64,000 nt of DNA from Batkoa obscura (lineage: Eukaryota; Entomophthoromycota; Entomophthoromycetes; Entomophthorales; Batkoaceae): the NCBI GenBank assembly GCA_030770535.1, contig JASVEC010000017.1:496001-560000 (forward strand). The letters run 5' to 3'. Shown here one piece after another: positions 1 through 10,884 of the stretch. The position numbers and the translations under genes are program-made. The stretch's first letter is position 1, and every line of letters starts with the position of its first letter. The notes beneath the pieces are model-generated. The model saw only the letters and a program-made list of their open reading frames with translations, had not been told where the DNA came from and did no database searches.

Positions 1-159
1 GGATGGATAGCATAGCATATCAGAGAATCTACCCAGAGTCTTAAAACACTTTGTAAATTTGTAAAAAGCTAATAATTTTATAGTTCCCCAGCTTATAATG
101 ATAGTCCATTCACTTATATTATGTAATATATTAATCTAAATTAGCTAAAAACTTTGTTT

Positions 160-330
160 TTATAAAGGCCTATCTCCAAAGGAGGAAAATAGTCTTGCTG
201 AAGGTTTTTTTGGTCCGATCATTCCTTCAACTGCTGATAACTTAATGTTTTCTAACTGTTGTTTGCTATTTTTAAACGGTATGTATCCAATACTTTGAAC
301 TAATAAACGCTCTTTAGGTAAGTATTTTCC
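160..330 (-). pseudogene. Possible 3' exon or relic of an unidentified gene
   Basis: On the minus strand about 50 codons read openly up to a TAA at 160-162, with peptide pieces such as KERLLVQSIGYIPF and ARLFSSFGDRPL. Composition and codon use look coding, but no start or splice site is evident. The upstream end runs into an 11-bp tandem repeat that changes the frame at each unit. I do not recognise the protein. It may be the last exon of a longer gene or a relic. Confidence 0.22.
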
Positions 331-362
331 AAGTATTTTCCAAGTATTTTCCGAGTATTTTC
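320..362. repeat. 11-bp tandem repeat, about 4 units
   Basis: The unit AAGTATTTTCC repeats three times exactly, followed by a fourth unit with one change. An 11-bp unit is not a multiple of three, so expansion would break any reading frame through it. Confidence 0.85.
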
Positions 363-1304
363 TTGAAGTAGGAAATTTGAAATTTAATCTCTCCTCTTAA
401 AAATACGAATTCAATTAACACTTAAATATCACAATTTAATACTTAACATTCTTTAAAATGGTTGAACCTAACTAAAATATTACAGAGCGCATAGCTTTTT
501 TTAAACCATATTCCTAACAGTATGGAAAAGGAATTGAAAATGGTTCCTCTAGGACTCGCTTGATCCATACTAAATCCCTTATCTATTAGGCCGCGATCCT
601 TCTTTATGCTAGTATGTTGAGTAAGGTTTCTTTAAATCGTAAAATTATGAATAGTATATTGTAGCTATGTGACTTTGTATACCCAATAGTAAATCTCAAA
701 GTAATAGCCTTTAAGCCAATATAGATTAGTAATTGCCTCTTTAAGTATTTTTTACCATATAAAGATTATAGTTATTCATTAACTTTGAAACTCATTTTAT
801 GTACTTTATTAATTGAAACAAGATGTGGTTTATTCATTCGGCCATCATTACTTTCGTTTTTGGAACTTTATATTAATGCTCTAAAAGGATCCTCAATCCA
901 TTAAGATAATCATGGTTTTTACCATTACTGAATTTTTTCCCGATTGATATATTGTGTGCCTTCAAGTCAATAAGTATAGGTTAACTATTATGTATTTAGA
1001 TTTTATAGTTGATACATTAGAATATTAAAGCTGTGCATTTTCTAATATAAAAATATTCATAGATGGTAGATAATCGGAGGTCTATGCTGTTGCTCAAGTT
1101 AATGCTAGTTTAAAAATAGGTTGGCATATTTTTTAATTAAATTTGATACAATAAGGCTTTATTATGATTCAGATTTTATTTTTGTAGTATTATCAGTAAA
1201 CAGATTGTACTTAAAAAGTATAAGAAACATGTAATCCATTATAAAGAGTAGACTTTTTATACTAAAGCAAACGAAAGAAAGGGTAATATCAAACAGACTA
1301 ATGT

Positions 1305-2429
1305 TTAAAACCCTTTCGAATACAAAAAATTAGAAATCCTCAAATAAAACTCAATAGTATCTAAGTTTGGACTAGGGTTTAAAAACAAAGACTTAGGCAA
1401 AGGAAGTTTTGGATTATGATGATATCTCGGATCCTGGAAGCCCAAAAGTGATAAAAAAGCATAAATCCAACGATATCTTGATACCAAGTCAAAGTGGCTA
1501 GCTTCCACTGTTTCTACATGCTCACCCCATACTGAAGAGTTGAGTGCCACTATACCATCATTCTTTCCAGCTCTTTCTTTGATAATACTCCATGGTAAAT
1601 ACAGTAAAGCGAGTTTATTCATTTTTTCAATATAAGCGTTGTATGAAAAGTATTTCACATCATCACAGTTCGGGGTATTAGGATTAAAAACGTTTTTACA
1701 GTAATCAGTAGTTAAATGATAGTAAGCGGGGGCATCCAGGTTAACTAGTAGTTTACTAAGTAAAGGTCGGTTTGTATTTATGTCCGTATAAATTGGATTT
1801 TCATTCTCTTTCTTCTTTCTCCCTAAATTTAAGTTTTCTTGACACCAATCCATAAATTGAGATCCATAATGTGGGGTAGATATTGTGCTCAAACTCAATA
1901 CCTTATATTTTTTGTCCTTTACTTTACTTATCAAATATCTACCATCTAAGCCACCCATACTGTGCCCAATAATATTAACTTCCCTATCCGACACTACTCT
2001 TTCTAAAAATAAATTCAATTGATTCGTTCTCTCCTCAATACTCCCCGTTCTAAACTTGATTAATAAATAAAATTATCTATAATAGTGATATTAAACCAAA
2101 TTGTTAATTACCTTGGTACCTTTGCAATAATAACTTCATTCCCTAACTGTTTTAACGACTCTGCGATCCCTTGCCAATAGTTAATTTGCAAATAAGGAAA
2201 ATTTTCAAATGCTATTTTATCATAACCATATAAGCCTAAAATCTGGGTTAATAACTTAATATATTTTTTATACCTACTTACCATGACATAGAACTATCGG
2301 ATTCCTACTTGCTTTATAAAATGGGGATAAAGTAAAATATGCTTTGTCAATGGTAGACAATGTTGAGCTGCTTCGTATTTTATTTAAATGGTAAATGTCA
2401 GGTTTAACCCTTTTATATTTCAATTTCAT
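1305..2429 (-). CDS. Alpha/beta-hydrolase lipase (triacylglycerol-lipase type), 3 exons
   Basis: Exons 2429-2282, 2235-2112 and 2049-1305 give 338 aa; both introns are GT-AG (46 and 62 nt). The start ATG at 2429 opens the first in-frame stretch. Seen: an oxyanion-type strand ending IVLCHGLYGYD (about residues 42-52), the family's INYWQGI and TGSIEERTNQL segments, then the nucleophile elbow GHSMGG (GxSxG). A C-terminal NDGIV supplies the likely acid and EASHFDLV the likely histidine, so the Ser-Asp-His triad looks complete. The pattern matches the fungal/bacterial lipase group related to Pseudomonas-type triacylglycerol lipases. No signal peptide is seen, so an intracellular lipid hydrolase is likely. 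The substrate is not predictable. It stands alone, with no operon-like context. Confidence 0.85.
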
Positions 2430-3417
2430 TTTTCTAACTAGTAAGTAGTTATGTTATTAAAAATGACTATTGCTATTGATAGTTTTATTAAATAGTAAGT
2501 AATTAAAAAAATAATATGTGAATTTTTTGGATCATTAAATTAAAATTTTCTTCATTTAACAATTTGATTTGTCCTTTATTTTTTGTTTCCAATCATTCTT
2601 AGTTTTTCAACCTGTTAAGAATTTTTATCCCTATTGGCCAACTCAGATTTTCGGCTAAAAAGTGGAGAATCAGTTTCGAAAAAATTTAATCTCAGATTTA
2701 GTCATCTATTAAGATTTTGATGAAATAAACCTTTGAGCAGGGTCTTTCTTCTTTTGAAATTTTTGATGACGAATAAATTTTTATAACAAAAAGTTGCTAA
2801 CAAATAAATAAGAAGGCCTTAAATGAACCTGGTTTAAGGTTAGACTATTCAGCCCTAATACTGATTCTGGTAATAATACTGAATTTTAGTCCTTAATAAT
2901 ATTTAGTATAGTATTTTAGTTCAAAATCTGGATAAATCACTTGTCTGTTAAAAGTAGATAAAGAGGCTTTTAATTTGATCATTGTTTTTTGATTGGAATT
3001 TTTTTGTCTAAAAGCTGTTACAAAAAAAAGACCCTCCCCTATAGTGCATTCGCATCGGAAATTTATTAGCTATTTTTACTAGGAATTTTCAGTATTTCTT
3101 AGTTTTGGTTTAATATAAAGGAGTGTAAGATGAATAATAATATAGTAGATGCAATAAATGAGTAAAAAGATAGATTAATTATTAATTTATTTCTTGTATT
3201 TTAAAATGTGAGTACTAATCAAGTAGATAGATCCAGCTAAATAACATAATCAGTACGAAGAATAACTCTTATTCCTAAGGATTTAACAGTTGACTATTAA
3301 TTTCTTATTTTAATTCTGATTCTTACAATAAGAGCAAAGAATCTTCAGGAGCACTTAAAAATAGCGAAATTATAAGCAAGTAGAAAGAATCTAACCAGAA
3401 AGCAACCGTATTATTAA
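2430..3417. other. Intergenic, nothing recognised
   Basis: AT-rich DNA with no open frame, repeat copy or RNA gene that I can support. It should contain the promoter of the lipase gene at its left end. Confidence 0.5.
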
Positions 3418-3921
3418 TTAAGTCCTTACTTGTGCTTTTTCCAACTTAGGGATCTCATCCCCTTGATAATAGCCAAAAATTGTAGAATATCTTTCCTTTG
3501 TTTCATATAAATTAATAAAACTATTCACACTTGTTTTATTTTCCTGAATCAACGGTATATCATCATTCTGAGAATCTGCTCCGTTTTTTATTCTTGATTG
3601 CCTTCTGTATATGGTAAATATGATCATAAACCCAAGCACTACTAATACTATTAATCCAAGGGTAATCCCTGTAATTAATGGTACGTTGATTGTTGATGGA
3701 GTGGTATCCGTAGTATTACTTAATGTTATCTTTTTGTTGAGTGAAATTTCTGATTCTTGATTTCTTTTACCTAGCCTTTGGATATAGTACACTGGATTAA
3801 GATTTATTTTTTGGTTGTTTAGTAAGGGAGTATTTACATTGGCGTTGGTAAGTGAAAATGAGGTAGCTTGTTTTATTAGGGATATGATTAAAAATAAATT
3901 AATTAAGCTGTAGTAGCTCAT
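3418..3921 (-). CDS. Small single-pass type I membrane protein, unknown function
   Basis: 167 aa in one exon. Residues 1-22 form a hydrophobic secretion signal (LINLFLIISLIKQATSF). A 50-60 residue polar segment rich in Asn, Ser and Thr follows, with possible N-glycosylation (SNTTDTT). One strong transmembrane helix lies at about residues 82-104 (ITGITLGLIVLVVLGFMIIF), stopped by YRRQSR, and a ~60-residue cytosolic tail contains several Tyr. The layout (signal, short ectodomain, TM, positive stop-transfer, tail) supports a type I plasma-membrane or secretory-pathway protein. I recognise no family. The ATG at 3919-3921 is the only start that keeps the signal peptide. Confidence 0.7.
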   Translation of the reverse strand: MSYYSLINLFLIISLIKQATSFSLTNANVNTPLLNNQKINLNPVYYIQRLGKRNQESEISLNKKITLSNTTDTTPSTINVPLITGITLGLIVLVVLGFMIIFTIYRRQSRIKNGADSQNDDIPLIQENKTSVNSFINLYETKERYSTIFGYYQGDEIPKLEKAQVRT

Positions 3922-4645
3922 GATATTTGTTGAATATTTTTAAATAAAATTTATGAAAATTTAAAACTAGAGTTGTATATTTTATATATTTTATATATTT
4001 TATATATTTTGATCCTATTAATAATTTTTTATTCAACAATTTGTTACATAAAAATATTATTTCACTTACTATATTTAGTAAGCAATTAAACAATTCATTT
4101 ATTTTTGACTATTCAATAATCAAATTTATCATTTTTAATTATTATATAATTAATTGATTATTACTATTTATACAAAATGAAATTGTCATGAGATTTGAGA
4201 GAATTGCTAAATTCGAATTGTACAATTAGTTTATTAAAAACAATTAATTATAGATATCAAAATGATATAATTGATTGATTTTCAAAAATAGATAATATAA
4301 AATAAGAAATATATCCATTGAGGATGCTCACCTTTTAATAAAATAAATTAATATATTCTTGCCTTTTTGAAATGATTAAATACAATATTCATGGGAAAAA
4401 GTACTAAAACAATATGTGAACCACAAAATGTTATAATTAATAATTATAATAAATTTAGTTTATATAGTTTTTCCTTTTTTCATACTAAAACTCTAGTTTT
4501 TGATTTCTATTGAATTGTTAATTTATTAACAAATATTCTTATTTCATATCAATAAATAACTTAAATATTAACACATTAAATTATTATAATTAAAATTAAC
4601 TAATTCATTAACTCAATTAGCACTCTAGTATTTACTAAAATTATA

Positions 4646-4749
4646 TATGGGGATGTATTTTTTTGTTTAAGAATTTTGCTAACAATTTTTCCGCTCAAAT
4701 AGCGCTTAAAAAATGGAAAAAATAATGAAACCAAAAAAACATCCTCATA
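4646..4749 (+). mobile_element. MITE copy (TATGGGGATGT foldback family)
   Basis: Near-complete copy with TATGGGGATGT at the left, the TAGCGCTTA core and CATCCTCATA at the right. TA dinucleotides flank the ends. Confidence 0.85.
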
Positions 4750-5170
4750 TAGCCTTTTCTATCCATGAATCACACTCAATTATTCAGTGCACAATAGAAT
4801 TCAAATATAATTTCTGCTCAGATAGCTATTGTACAAATAGAATCTAAAATATGTATACATTAATATAAAGTTAATATAAGAAGCTAGAAAAATTTACTAT
4901 AATAGAATAAAAAACCTGTAAGAATCATTGGAAAAAAAGCCTTTTGATAATTCTTAGATAAACGGTATTTGTAAATCATATGGAATACTAAATTATTTAA
5001 CATCTAAATTTAATGGGAGGTTGTGAAAAGATTATAGAAGCAAATTACGTGAAAATAGATTTGCACATAAGTCTATTTCATTGAGTTAATTTGAATTTCA
5101 AGGTATATATCTGTTCATAAAGTGGCCTAATCTATTAAGTTTTTTGTTTTATTAGCTTTAAACGTTATTA

Positions 5171-5275
5171 AATGGGTGTGTTTTTTTTTGTTTAGCAATT
5201 TTACTAACAATCTTCGCTCAAACAATGCTTAAAAAATGGAAAAAATGATGAAGACAAAAAAAGCATCCCCAAATA
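5171..5275 (+). mobile_element. MITE copy, diverged
   Basis: Same family, with weakened ends and a mutated core (CAATGCTTA in place of TAGCGCTTA). Probably one of the older copies. Confidence 0.75.
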
Positions 5276-5442
5276 ATAAAATACCCAATCACAAATTATT
5301 TATGTTTGAAATATCTTAAAGTATATAAATATTAGCATAAAATATCTACTAAAATACAAAACAGTAAAATGAAAACACCAAGCTAAAACATAAAGTATAT
5401 AATTAAGCTATTTTATAAAGCATATGATATAATAGGTGAAGT

Positions 5443-6189
5443 TCAATGACTAACAGTAGGAAAATCTCTTGTGAATATATCCATGAATTTATCCAATGGT
5501 GCTTGAAGAGTGGCGACAATGCTTTTGTATGGGAATTTAACAGCTATTCCAGGATGAGGTCTAATCATAGTTAGTAACAAAAATAAAAATACTAGTATCA
5601 ATTACCTGGTTGGGACTTTCGATCGTTTATATATATAAGATTTGGTAATATTTTCATTTTCATGATTAGTTAACTTTTCAATTAACTTGGGTAAGACTTC
5701 TTTTTCTTCTTTTTCTGAATGGGCAATGAAACTCTAAAAACAGTTAAATAATCTTTGTGTTTGTATAACCTTTACCTCGACAATTGTTATAAGGATCTTA
5801 TAAAATCCTTCAGAACTAACTTCAGAGTAGTAATTTGGTAACTTGCAAAGCTCCTTTTCCAGATTGCGATGCTCATTTAAATTCTGAATGTATATATATT
5901 CCCCAAGTTTATCTTTTATTACTGGATATACTATTAATTCTTCAGCAATGTTATGAACCGAAACTAAAGGATCATATTAGTTATTGATGTTTTTGTCTAC
6001 ATAAAAATTACTTTGGCGTATTATTTCGTTGCTTAACTTTATTTTATGACATTCCAAAGATAACTTTAGAAACTCTTCAAATAAATATTTTATTGAATTG
6101 TGATCTTTCTTTATTGAAGTTATGAGATTTTCATCCAAAGTATGTGAAAATCTACTTAAATTTAATATTAAACTTTCTTGACTTGACAT
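5443..6189 (-). CDS. Hemerythrin-like (HHE cation-binding) protein, 4 exons
   Basis: Exons 6189-6012, 5963-5776, 5733-5606 and 5560-5443 give 203 aa, separated by GT-AG introns of 41-48 nt. Seen: an N-terminal helix with KKDHNSIKYLFEEF, then VHNIAEELIVYPVI, NEHRNLEKEL and FIAHSEKEEKEVLPKL. These give the H...HxxxE...HxxxE...HxxxE pattern of a four-helix-bundle hemerythrin-like domain that binds a di-iron or other metal centre. In other organisms such domains sense or carry O2, NO or iron. The role here is unknown. The tail after residue ~164 (RPHPGIAVKFPYKSIV) is not part of the bundle. The first splice was chosen because it alone keeps the frame into VHNIAEE. Confidence 0.75.
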
Positions 6190-7190
6190 TTTAAAGATAT
6201 TAAGCTTTGGATGCTACTTGCTTTATTATATATGATTTTAAGTTATTTGGTAATAATTTGCTAATCCTTTAATAAAAACTACAAAAAAAGGATCCTAGCT
6301 TATGCACTAAAAATATTCATATTTTATCAAAGTTTAAAACATTGAATTGTAACTATAATCCAAATATTTTTTAAGTAACCCATTAGTCGTCAAAACCTCA
6401 ATCCAAAAATGCATTCCAAATTGTTAACAATTTTTTTTGAAACGTATATATACATCTTGAGCAGTAGCTTGAGAAATTTTATACATCATAAGCAATATGT
6501 AGAAATATTAGTAATAAATCTGCAAAACTTATTTTTAGAAAAAAAAGTCAAATAAGGAAAAATTACCGTTTTAACTCTAACTAAATATAAATCAATGTTT
6601 TTTATTATTAAATTTTTAGAAATATGGGCAAGTTTAAAAGCTAAATTGAAATTGAAAATAAAATTTCCAATTCACTTTTTTTATACATTTCCTGTAGTGT
6701 AAATTTTAAAAAACTATTAAGCAAAACCGGATAAAAAAGACGTTTGAATGAGAGTTGTTCTAAAATCAAGCAAAAAAGTAAGTATTTTTATAACACTTGG
6801 TGCTTGATTTGCAAAAATTGCAAAAATGAGATTGGACAAAATTTAAACCAAGCTTTTAAACTAACTCATATATTTTATGAGACTCAATTGATTGTTGATA
6901 ACTAATAATTTGTAGAATTAGTTTATAATTTTAAGGTAATCCATAAAAAATTGTATTGATCTTATTAATTTAATTAAATTTGGAGAAAACACTTCACATT
7001 TGAACTTAAACAGCTGTATTATAATGCTCTAATAGCTAACTATAACCAAAGCGTCCCTTATTTTTTCCCTTTAGTTTAAGTTGCATGGTATACAGTTTAG
7101 ATAAAAAATATTACAGTTAAATGCTAATGTACCAGATGAATAACTCAATTATAAAACTTTGATTAACTTTTACAACAAACACTATATAAC
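6190..7190. other. Intergenic, nothing recognised
   Basis: AT-rich DNA between the hemerythrin-like gene and a MITE at 7191. No gene or RNA is supported. Confidence 0.5.
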
Positions 7191-7294
7191 ATTGGGGATG
7201 TTTTTTTTTGGCTTCATCACTTTTCATTTTTTAAGCGCTATTTGAGCGGAAAGATTGTTAGTAACATTCTTAAACAAAAAAAACACATCCCCAT
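7191..7294 (-). mobile_element. MITE copy (TATGGGGATGT foldback family)
   Basis: Starts ATTGGGGATG, holds TTAAGCGCTATTTGAGCGG, ends ACATCCCCAT. Minus orientation relative to the family reference used here. Confidence 0.85.
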
Positions 7295-7481
7295 TCAATA
7301 CAAATATTCTAAATATTCTAGCAAATGAGTAGCTTGTATTCTAAAGTTCAAACGTTTAAACTAACTTTTAGATTTGTTATCACAGATATTTAAAACCATC
7401 ATTCTTTTTATTTAAATTAATTTCAAAAAGCAGCATTCATTCATAGTTACTTTGAAGACGATTGAATCTAAATCTGTTAAT

Positions 7482-9506
7482 TTAATGACCTTTGTACATA
7501 GGATTGTATGCTGGATTATAGCCTGAGCCATAAGAAGGCTTATAGCCAGACCCATAGCCAGGTTTAGGTGTGTTATATCCTGGCTTGTATCCCGAACCAT
7601 AACCTGAACCATAACCTGAACCATAGTGGGAATAACTATCATAGTTCTTTTTTGGGCACTTTCTGCGTCTATATGGGAAACAAACAGTGAGATCTACTTC
7701 ACCTTTATCACAAGTGTATCCTTTCTTCCAATTACATGTCCATCCAAGTCCTGTCTTTTTCCAACAAGCAGGTGCTTTAAGATCGGATGCATAAAAATAA
7801 GAATAACCGTTACGACAATAATCTTTTTCTTTTGGACAATCTGGAGTTGGGGGAACTGGAGGGAATGTACACATGGTTATATCAACTTCACCTCTTAAGG
7901 AATCACAGCTGGTATTCGAATTTCCTTGACAAGTCCACCCAAATTGAACGGATGGATTTCTAGTCCAACATTTTGGTGCATTTGGAGTATTTGCGTTCCA
8001 AACAATATCACCAGTCTTACACGTATCAGTAGATTTGGGACAATTGGGAGTTGGAACTGGAGGGAATGGACATGTAGATATATCAACTTCCCCTCTAAAA
8101 GAATCGCATCTAGTGTTCGAATTTCCTTGACAAGTCCACCCAAATTGAACGGATGGGTTTCTAGTCCAACATTTTGGTGCATTTGGACTATCTGCTTTCC
8201 AAAGGATATCTCCAGTTTTACAAGTATCGGTAGCTCTTGGACATTCTGGAGTTGGAGTTGGAGGAGTGATGCCACAGGTGCTTAAATCAACTTCACCTCT
8301 TAAAGCATCACATATGGTGTTGGAGTTTCCTTGACAAGTCCATCCAAGTTGAACGGATGGGTTTTTGGTCCAACATTTTGGTGCAAATGGATCAGATGCG
8401 CGATATGCGATGTCACCAACTAGACAAGAGTCAGTAGCTTTTGGACATTCTGGAGTTGGAACTGGTGGAGTGATATTACAAGTGGTTAAATCTACTTCAC
8501 CTCTTGAAGCATCACAAGTTGTAAATCTACTTCCATAGCATGACCATCCAAATTGAGATGCCGAAGATTTGCCCCAACATTTTGGTGCACTTGGATCATC
8601 TGCACGATATGCAATGTCACCAACTAGACAAGAGTCGGTAGCTTTTGGACATTCTGGAGTTGGTGGTGGAATGTTACATGTTTTAAGGTCGATCTCACCT
8701 TTAGATGCATCACACTTAGCATCACTATCTCCTTGACATCTCCACCCTGAAGAGGTTTTTGACCAACATTTTGGTGAGTATGGATCATTAGCTCTCCAGG
8801 ATCCAACGCCATTTCTACAAAAATCGGTAGCTTTTGGACATTCTGGGGTTGGAGTTGGAGGAGTGATACCGCAGGTTTTGATATCAGTCTCACCTTTTGA
8901 AGCATCGCATTTATCATCAGAATTTCCTCTACAGGTCCATCCTAATTCAACAGATGGATTCTTAGTCCAACATTTTGGTGCATTTGGACTATTTGCGTTC
9001 CAAACAATATCACCAGTTTTACACTTATTAGTAGCCTTTGGACATTCTGGGGTTGGAACTGGTGGATTAATGTTACAATTAGTCAAATCAGTTTCACCTT
9101 TTGAAGCGTCACATTCATCATCTGAGTCTCCTCTACAAGTCCATCCAAATTGAACGGATGGATTCTTAGTCCAGCATTTTGGTGCATTTGAACTATCTGC
9201 CTTCCAAAGGATATCTCCAGCTTTACAAGTGTCAGTTCCTTTCGGGCATTCCGGAGTTGGAGGTGGTGGTGGAACATTACATTCAGTAATATCAATTTGG
9301 CCATAAGCTTTATCACATTTACCATCCACTTTATAAGTACATTGCCAACGATCATATGAAAATGACCAGCATTCGGGAGCGTTGGGATCGGAAGGTAAAA
9401 ATCTTTTACCTCTATATCGACATTTATCCGTTGGATTTGGACAGTCTAAACCAAATGTTGTATTCGCTATCAATAGCGGTATTGTTATATAAAACAATTT
9501 ATTCAT
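7482..9506 (-). CDS. Secreted protein of nine six-cysteine repeats with a GYGSGY tail
   Basis: 674 aa, one exon. Residues 1-19 form a signal peptide (FYITIPLLIANTTFG). Nine tandem modules of about 60 residues follow. Each has six cysteines in the order CPxxTDxC, PKCW, WTC, CD, and GEVDLxxC, joined by proline linkers such as PPVPTP. The last ~50 residues are low-complexity GYGSGYKPGY repeats. Even Cys numbers per module suggest three disulfides each. This is an extracellular or wall-bound adhesin-like architecture. I recognise no named family. Modules 5 and 6, and modules 7 and 8, are especially alike, pointing to recent tandem duplication or conversion. The opposite strand is open over long stretches only because of the repeat composition. 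Confidence 0.85.
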   Translation of the reverse strand: MNKLFYITIPLLIANTTFGLDCPNPTDKCRYRGKRFLPSDPNAPECWSFSYDRWQCTYKVDGKCDKAYGQIDITECNVPPPPPTPECPKGTDTCKAGDILWKADSSNAPKCWTKNPSVQFGWTCRGDSDDECDASKGETDLTNCNINPPVPTPECPKATNKCKTGDIVWNANSPNAPKCWTKNPSVELGWTCRGNSDDKCDASKGETDIKTCGITPPTPTPECPKATDFCRNGVGSWRANDPYSPKCWSKTSSGWRCQGDSDAKCDASKGEIDLKTCNIPPPTPECPKATDSCLVGDIAYRADDPSAPKCWGKSSASQFGWSCYGSRFTTCDASRGEVDLTTCNITPPVPTPECPKATDSCLVGDIAYRASDPFAPKCWTKNPSVQLGWTCQGNSNTICDALRGEVDLSTCGITPPTPTPECPRATDTCKTGDILWKADSPNAPKCWTRNPSVQFGWTCQGNSNTRCDSFRGEVDISTCPFPPVPTPNCPKSTDTCKTGDIVWNANTPNAPKCWTRNPSVQFGWTCQGNSNTSCDSLRGEVDITMCTFPPVPPTPDCPKEKDYCRNGYSYFYASDLKAPACWKKTGLGWTCNWKKGYTCDKGEVDLTVCFPYRRRKCPKKNYDSYSHYGSGYGSGYGSGYKPGYNTPKPGYGSGYKPSYGSGYNPAYNPMYKGH

Positions 9507-10884
9507 TTTAATAGACGTTTATAGTTACTTTTAACTAGTCAAAGCTAAAAATAATATAGTTAAAACAAAGAAACTAAAAAATTTGTTCTTAAATAATTTA
9601 AAGTGGTATTAAGGCAGAACATAAGATACACTTTATGGATTATCAAAATTAATTCAATTATTTTCAAGTTTATATTGCTTTTCTACTTTTATAATTCATG
9701 TCTATCATTTTTTTCATTTTGACTGCTTTTAGTTTTGTTTTATTTGTTGAATTAAAATGTTGCTCAGTTTATCGCTAACAAATTTTTGATTTGGATGTTC
9801 TTAAAGTGGCAAATTTGACTTAAATAGTTGGATTTTTTTGACATTTTACAATCGAATCAACTTTAATAGTTATATAATATTAAAAATAAAAGAGTATATA
9901 AGGAGCTATTACTTCAACCTTTATTTTTAAAATGAATCTATTTTCTTTATGTTTATACTTAACTTAGCTTCTGCAATAAAGTAAAATAAAAACAAAAATT
10001 GAACTTTATATTTGTGCCAACCATTATTCACTTAAATTTTGACAAATAATCAAAGTAATTATTTTATAAAAAAAATTATTACTCATTTATACATTTCATT
10101 TAAAATGTCCTTTTGATTTGATCAAATACTGATTACCTTGGTACAATATATAGTTTATTGCTTAGATACAAAAAAATAAAGGATTAAATGCAAGTTAATT
10201 CATTTAAAATATCATTTTATAAAGCATAAACAATAGTACTAAAATTCCATTAAAGTAAAGGAACTACTGAGAAACCATTTGAATATCAAAAAGAAGTTAT
10301 TATGTGTTTTTATCTAAATGCAAAATTGGTAGTTATCCACAGCCTCATGTATTGATACCTGCCAAATTGTCATAATATTAGTGAGTTTAGATTTATCAAC
10401 TAAATATGCTAATACCTAAGTATTAGAATTATTTAGTCCTTATAACAATCAAAGGAAATAAAAAGTCTACGCTTGTTATACAAATATTACAGATGTTAAT
10501 ATTGTCTAAACCATCATGTGTTAAAATATTTAAAATTATATTAATATAGTCGTTTGAAGCTTAATAAGTTGAACATTGTTGAGGTAAAGTTAATAAAACT
10601 AGAGAAATTACATTATCATCTTATAATGTTATATTTACATGTATTTAATTGAATAATAATTTGATTTATATCTTAACCTTAAAGTTAATTATTGATCCCA
10701 ATATTCTAATAAAATTATTCTTATGTCACCTGAAATCTCGTAAAAATAACGAATAATACCTCTCAACGATTCTACTTAACCTAATCCAAATCTTGGCGAA
10801 AAAGTTACTATATAAATGTCAAGAATTTAATCAATTTTTTTAATCAAAACTATTTAAACAATTTACAACCAAGATAATTCAAAT
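9507..10884. other. Intergenic, nothing recognised
   Basis: About 1.4 kb of AT-rich DNA upstream of two divergently transcribed genes, so it should carry both promoters. No repeat copy or RNA gene was found. Confidence 0.5.

Larger units (their letters stand above)
1..1304. other. Intergenic, left edge, few signals
   Basis: No intact gene is visible. The stretch holds an 11-bp tandem repeat (320-362) and a short coding-like tail on the minus strand (160-330). A slightly less AT-rich patch at 530-640 might be another decayed sequence, but I cannot assign it. Confidence 0.5.
3922..5442. other. Intergenic with two MITE copies
   Basis: Very AT-rich. A short TATATTTTA-type tandem run lies near 3974-4010, and two copies of the abundant ~105-bp MITE at 4646-4749 and 5171-5275. 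No gene is seen. Confidence 0.55.

Noticed and set aside
7626-9355. Open frames on the other strand and in other frames across the cysteine-repeat gene
   Set aside because: They follow the repeat periodicity and have no domain, signal peptide or sensible composition. Shadows of the real gene.
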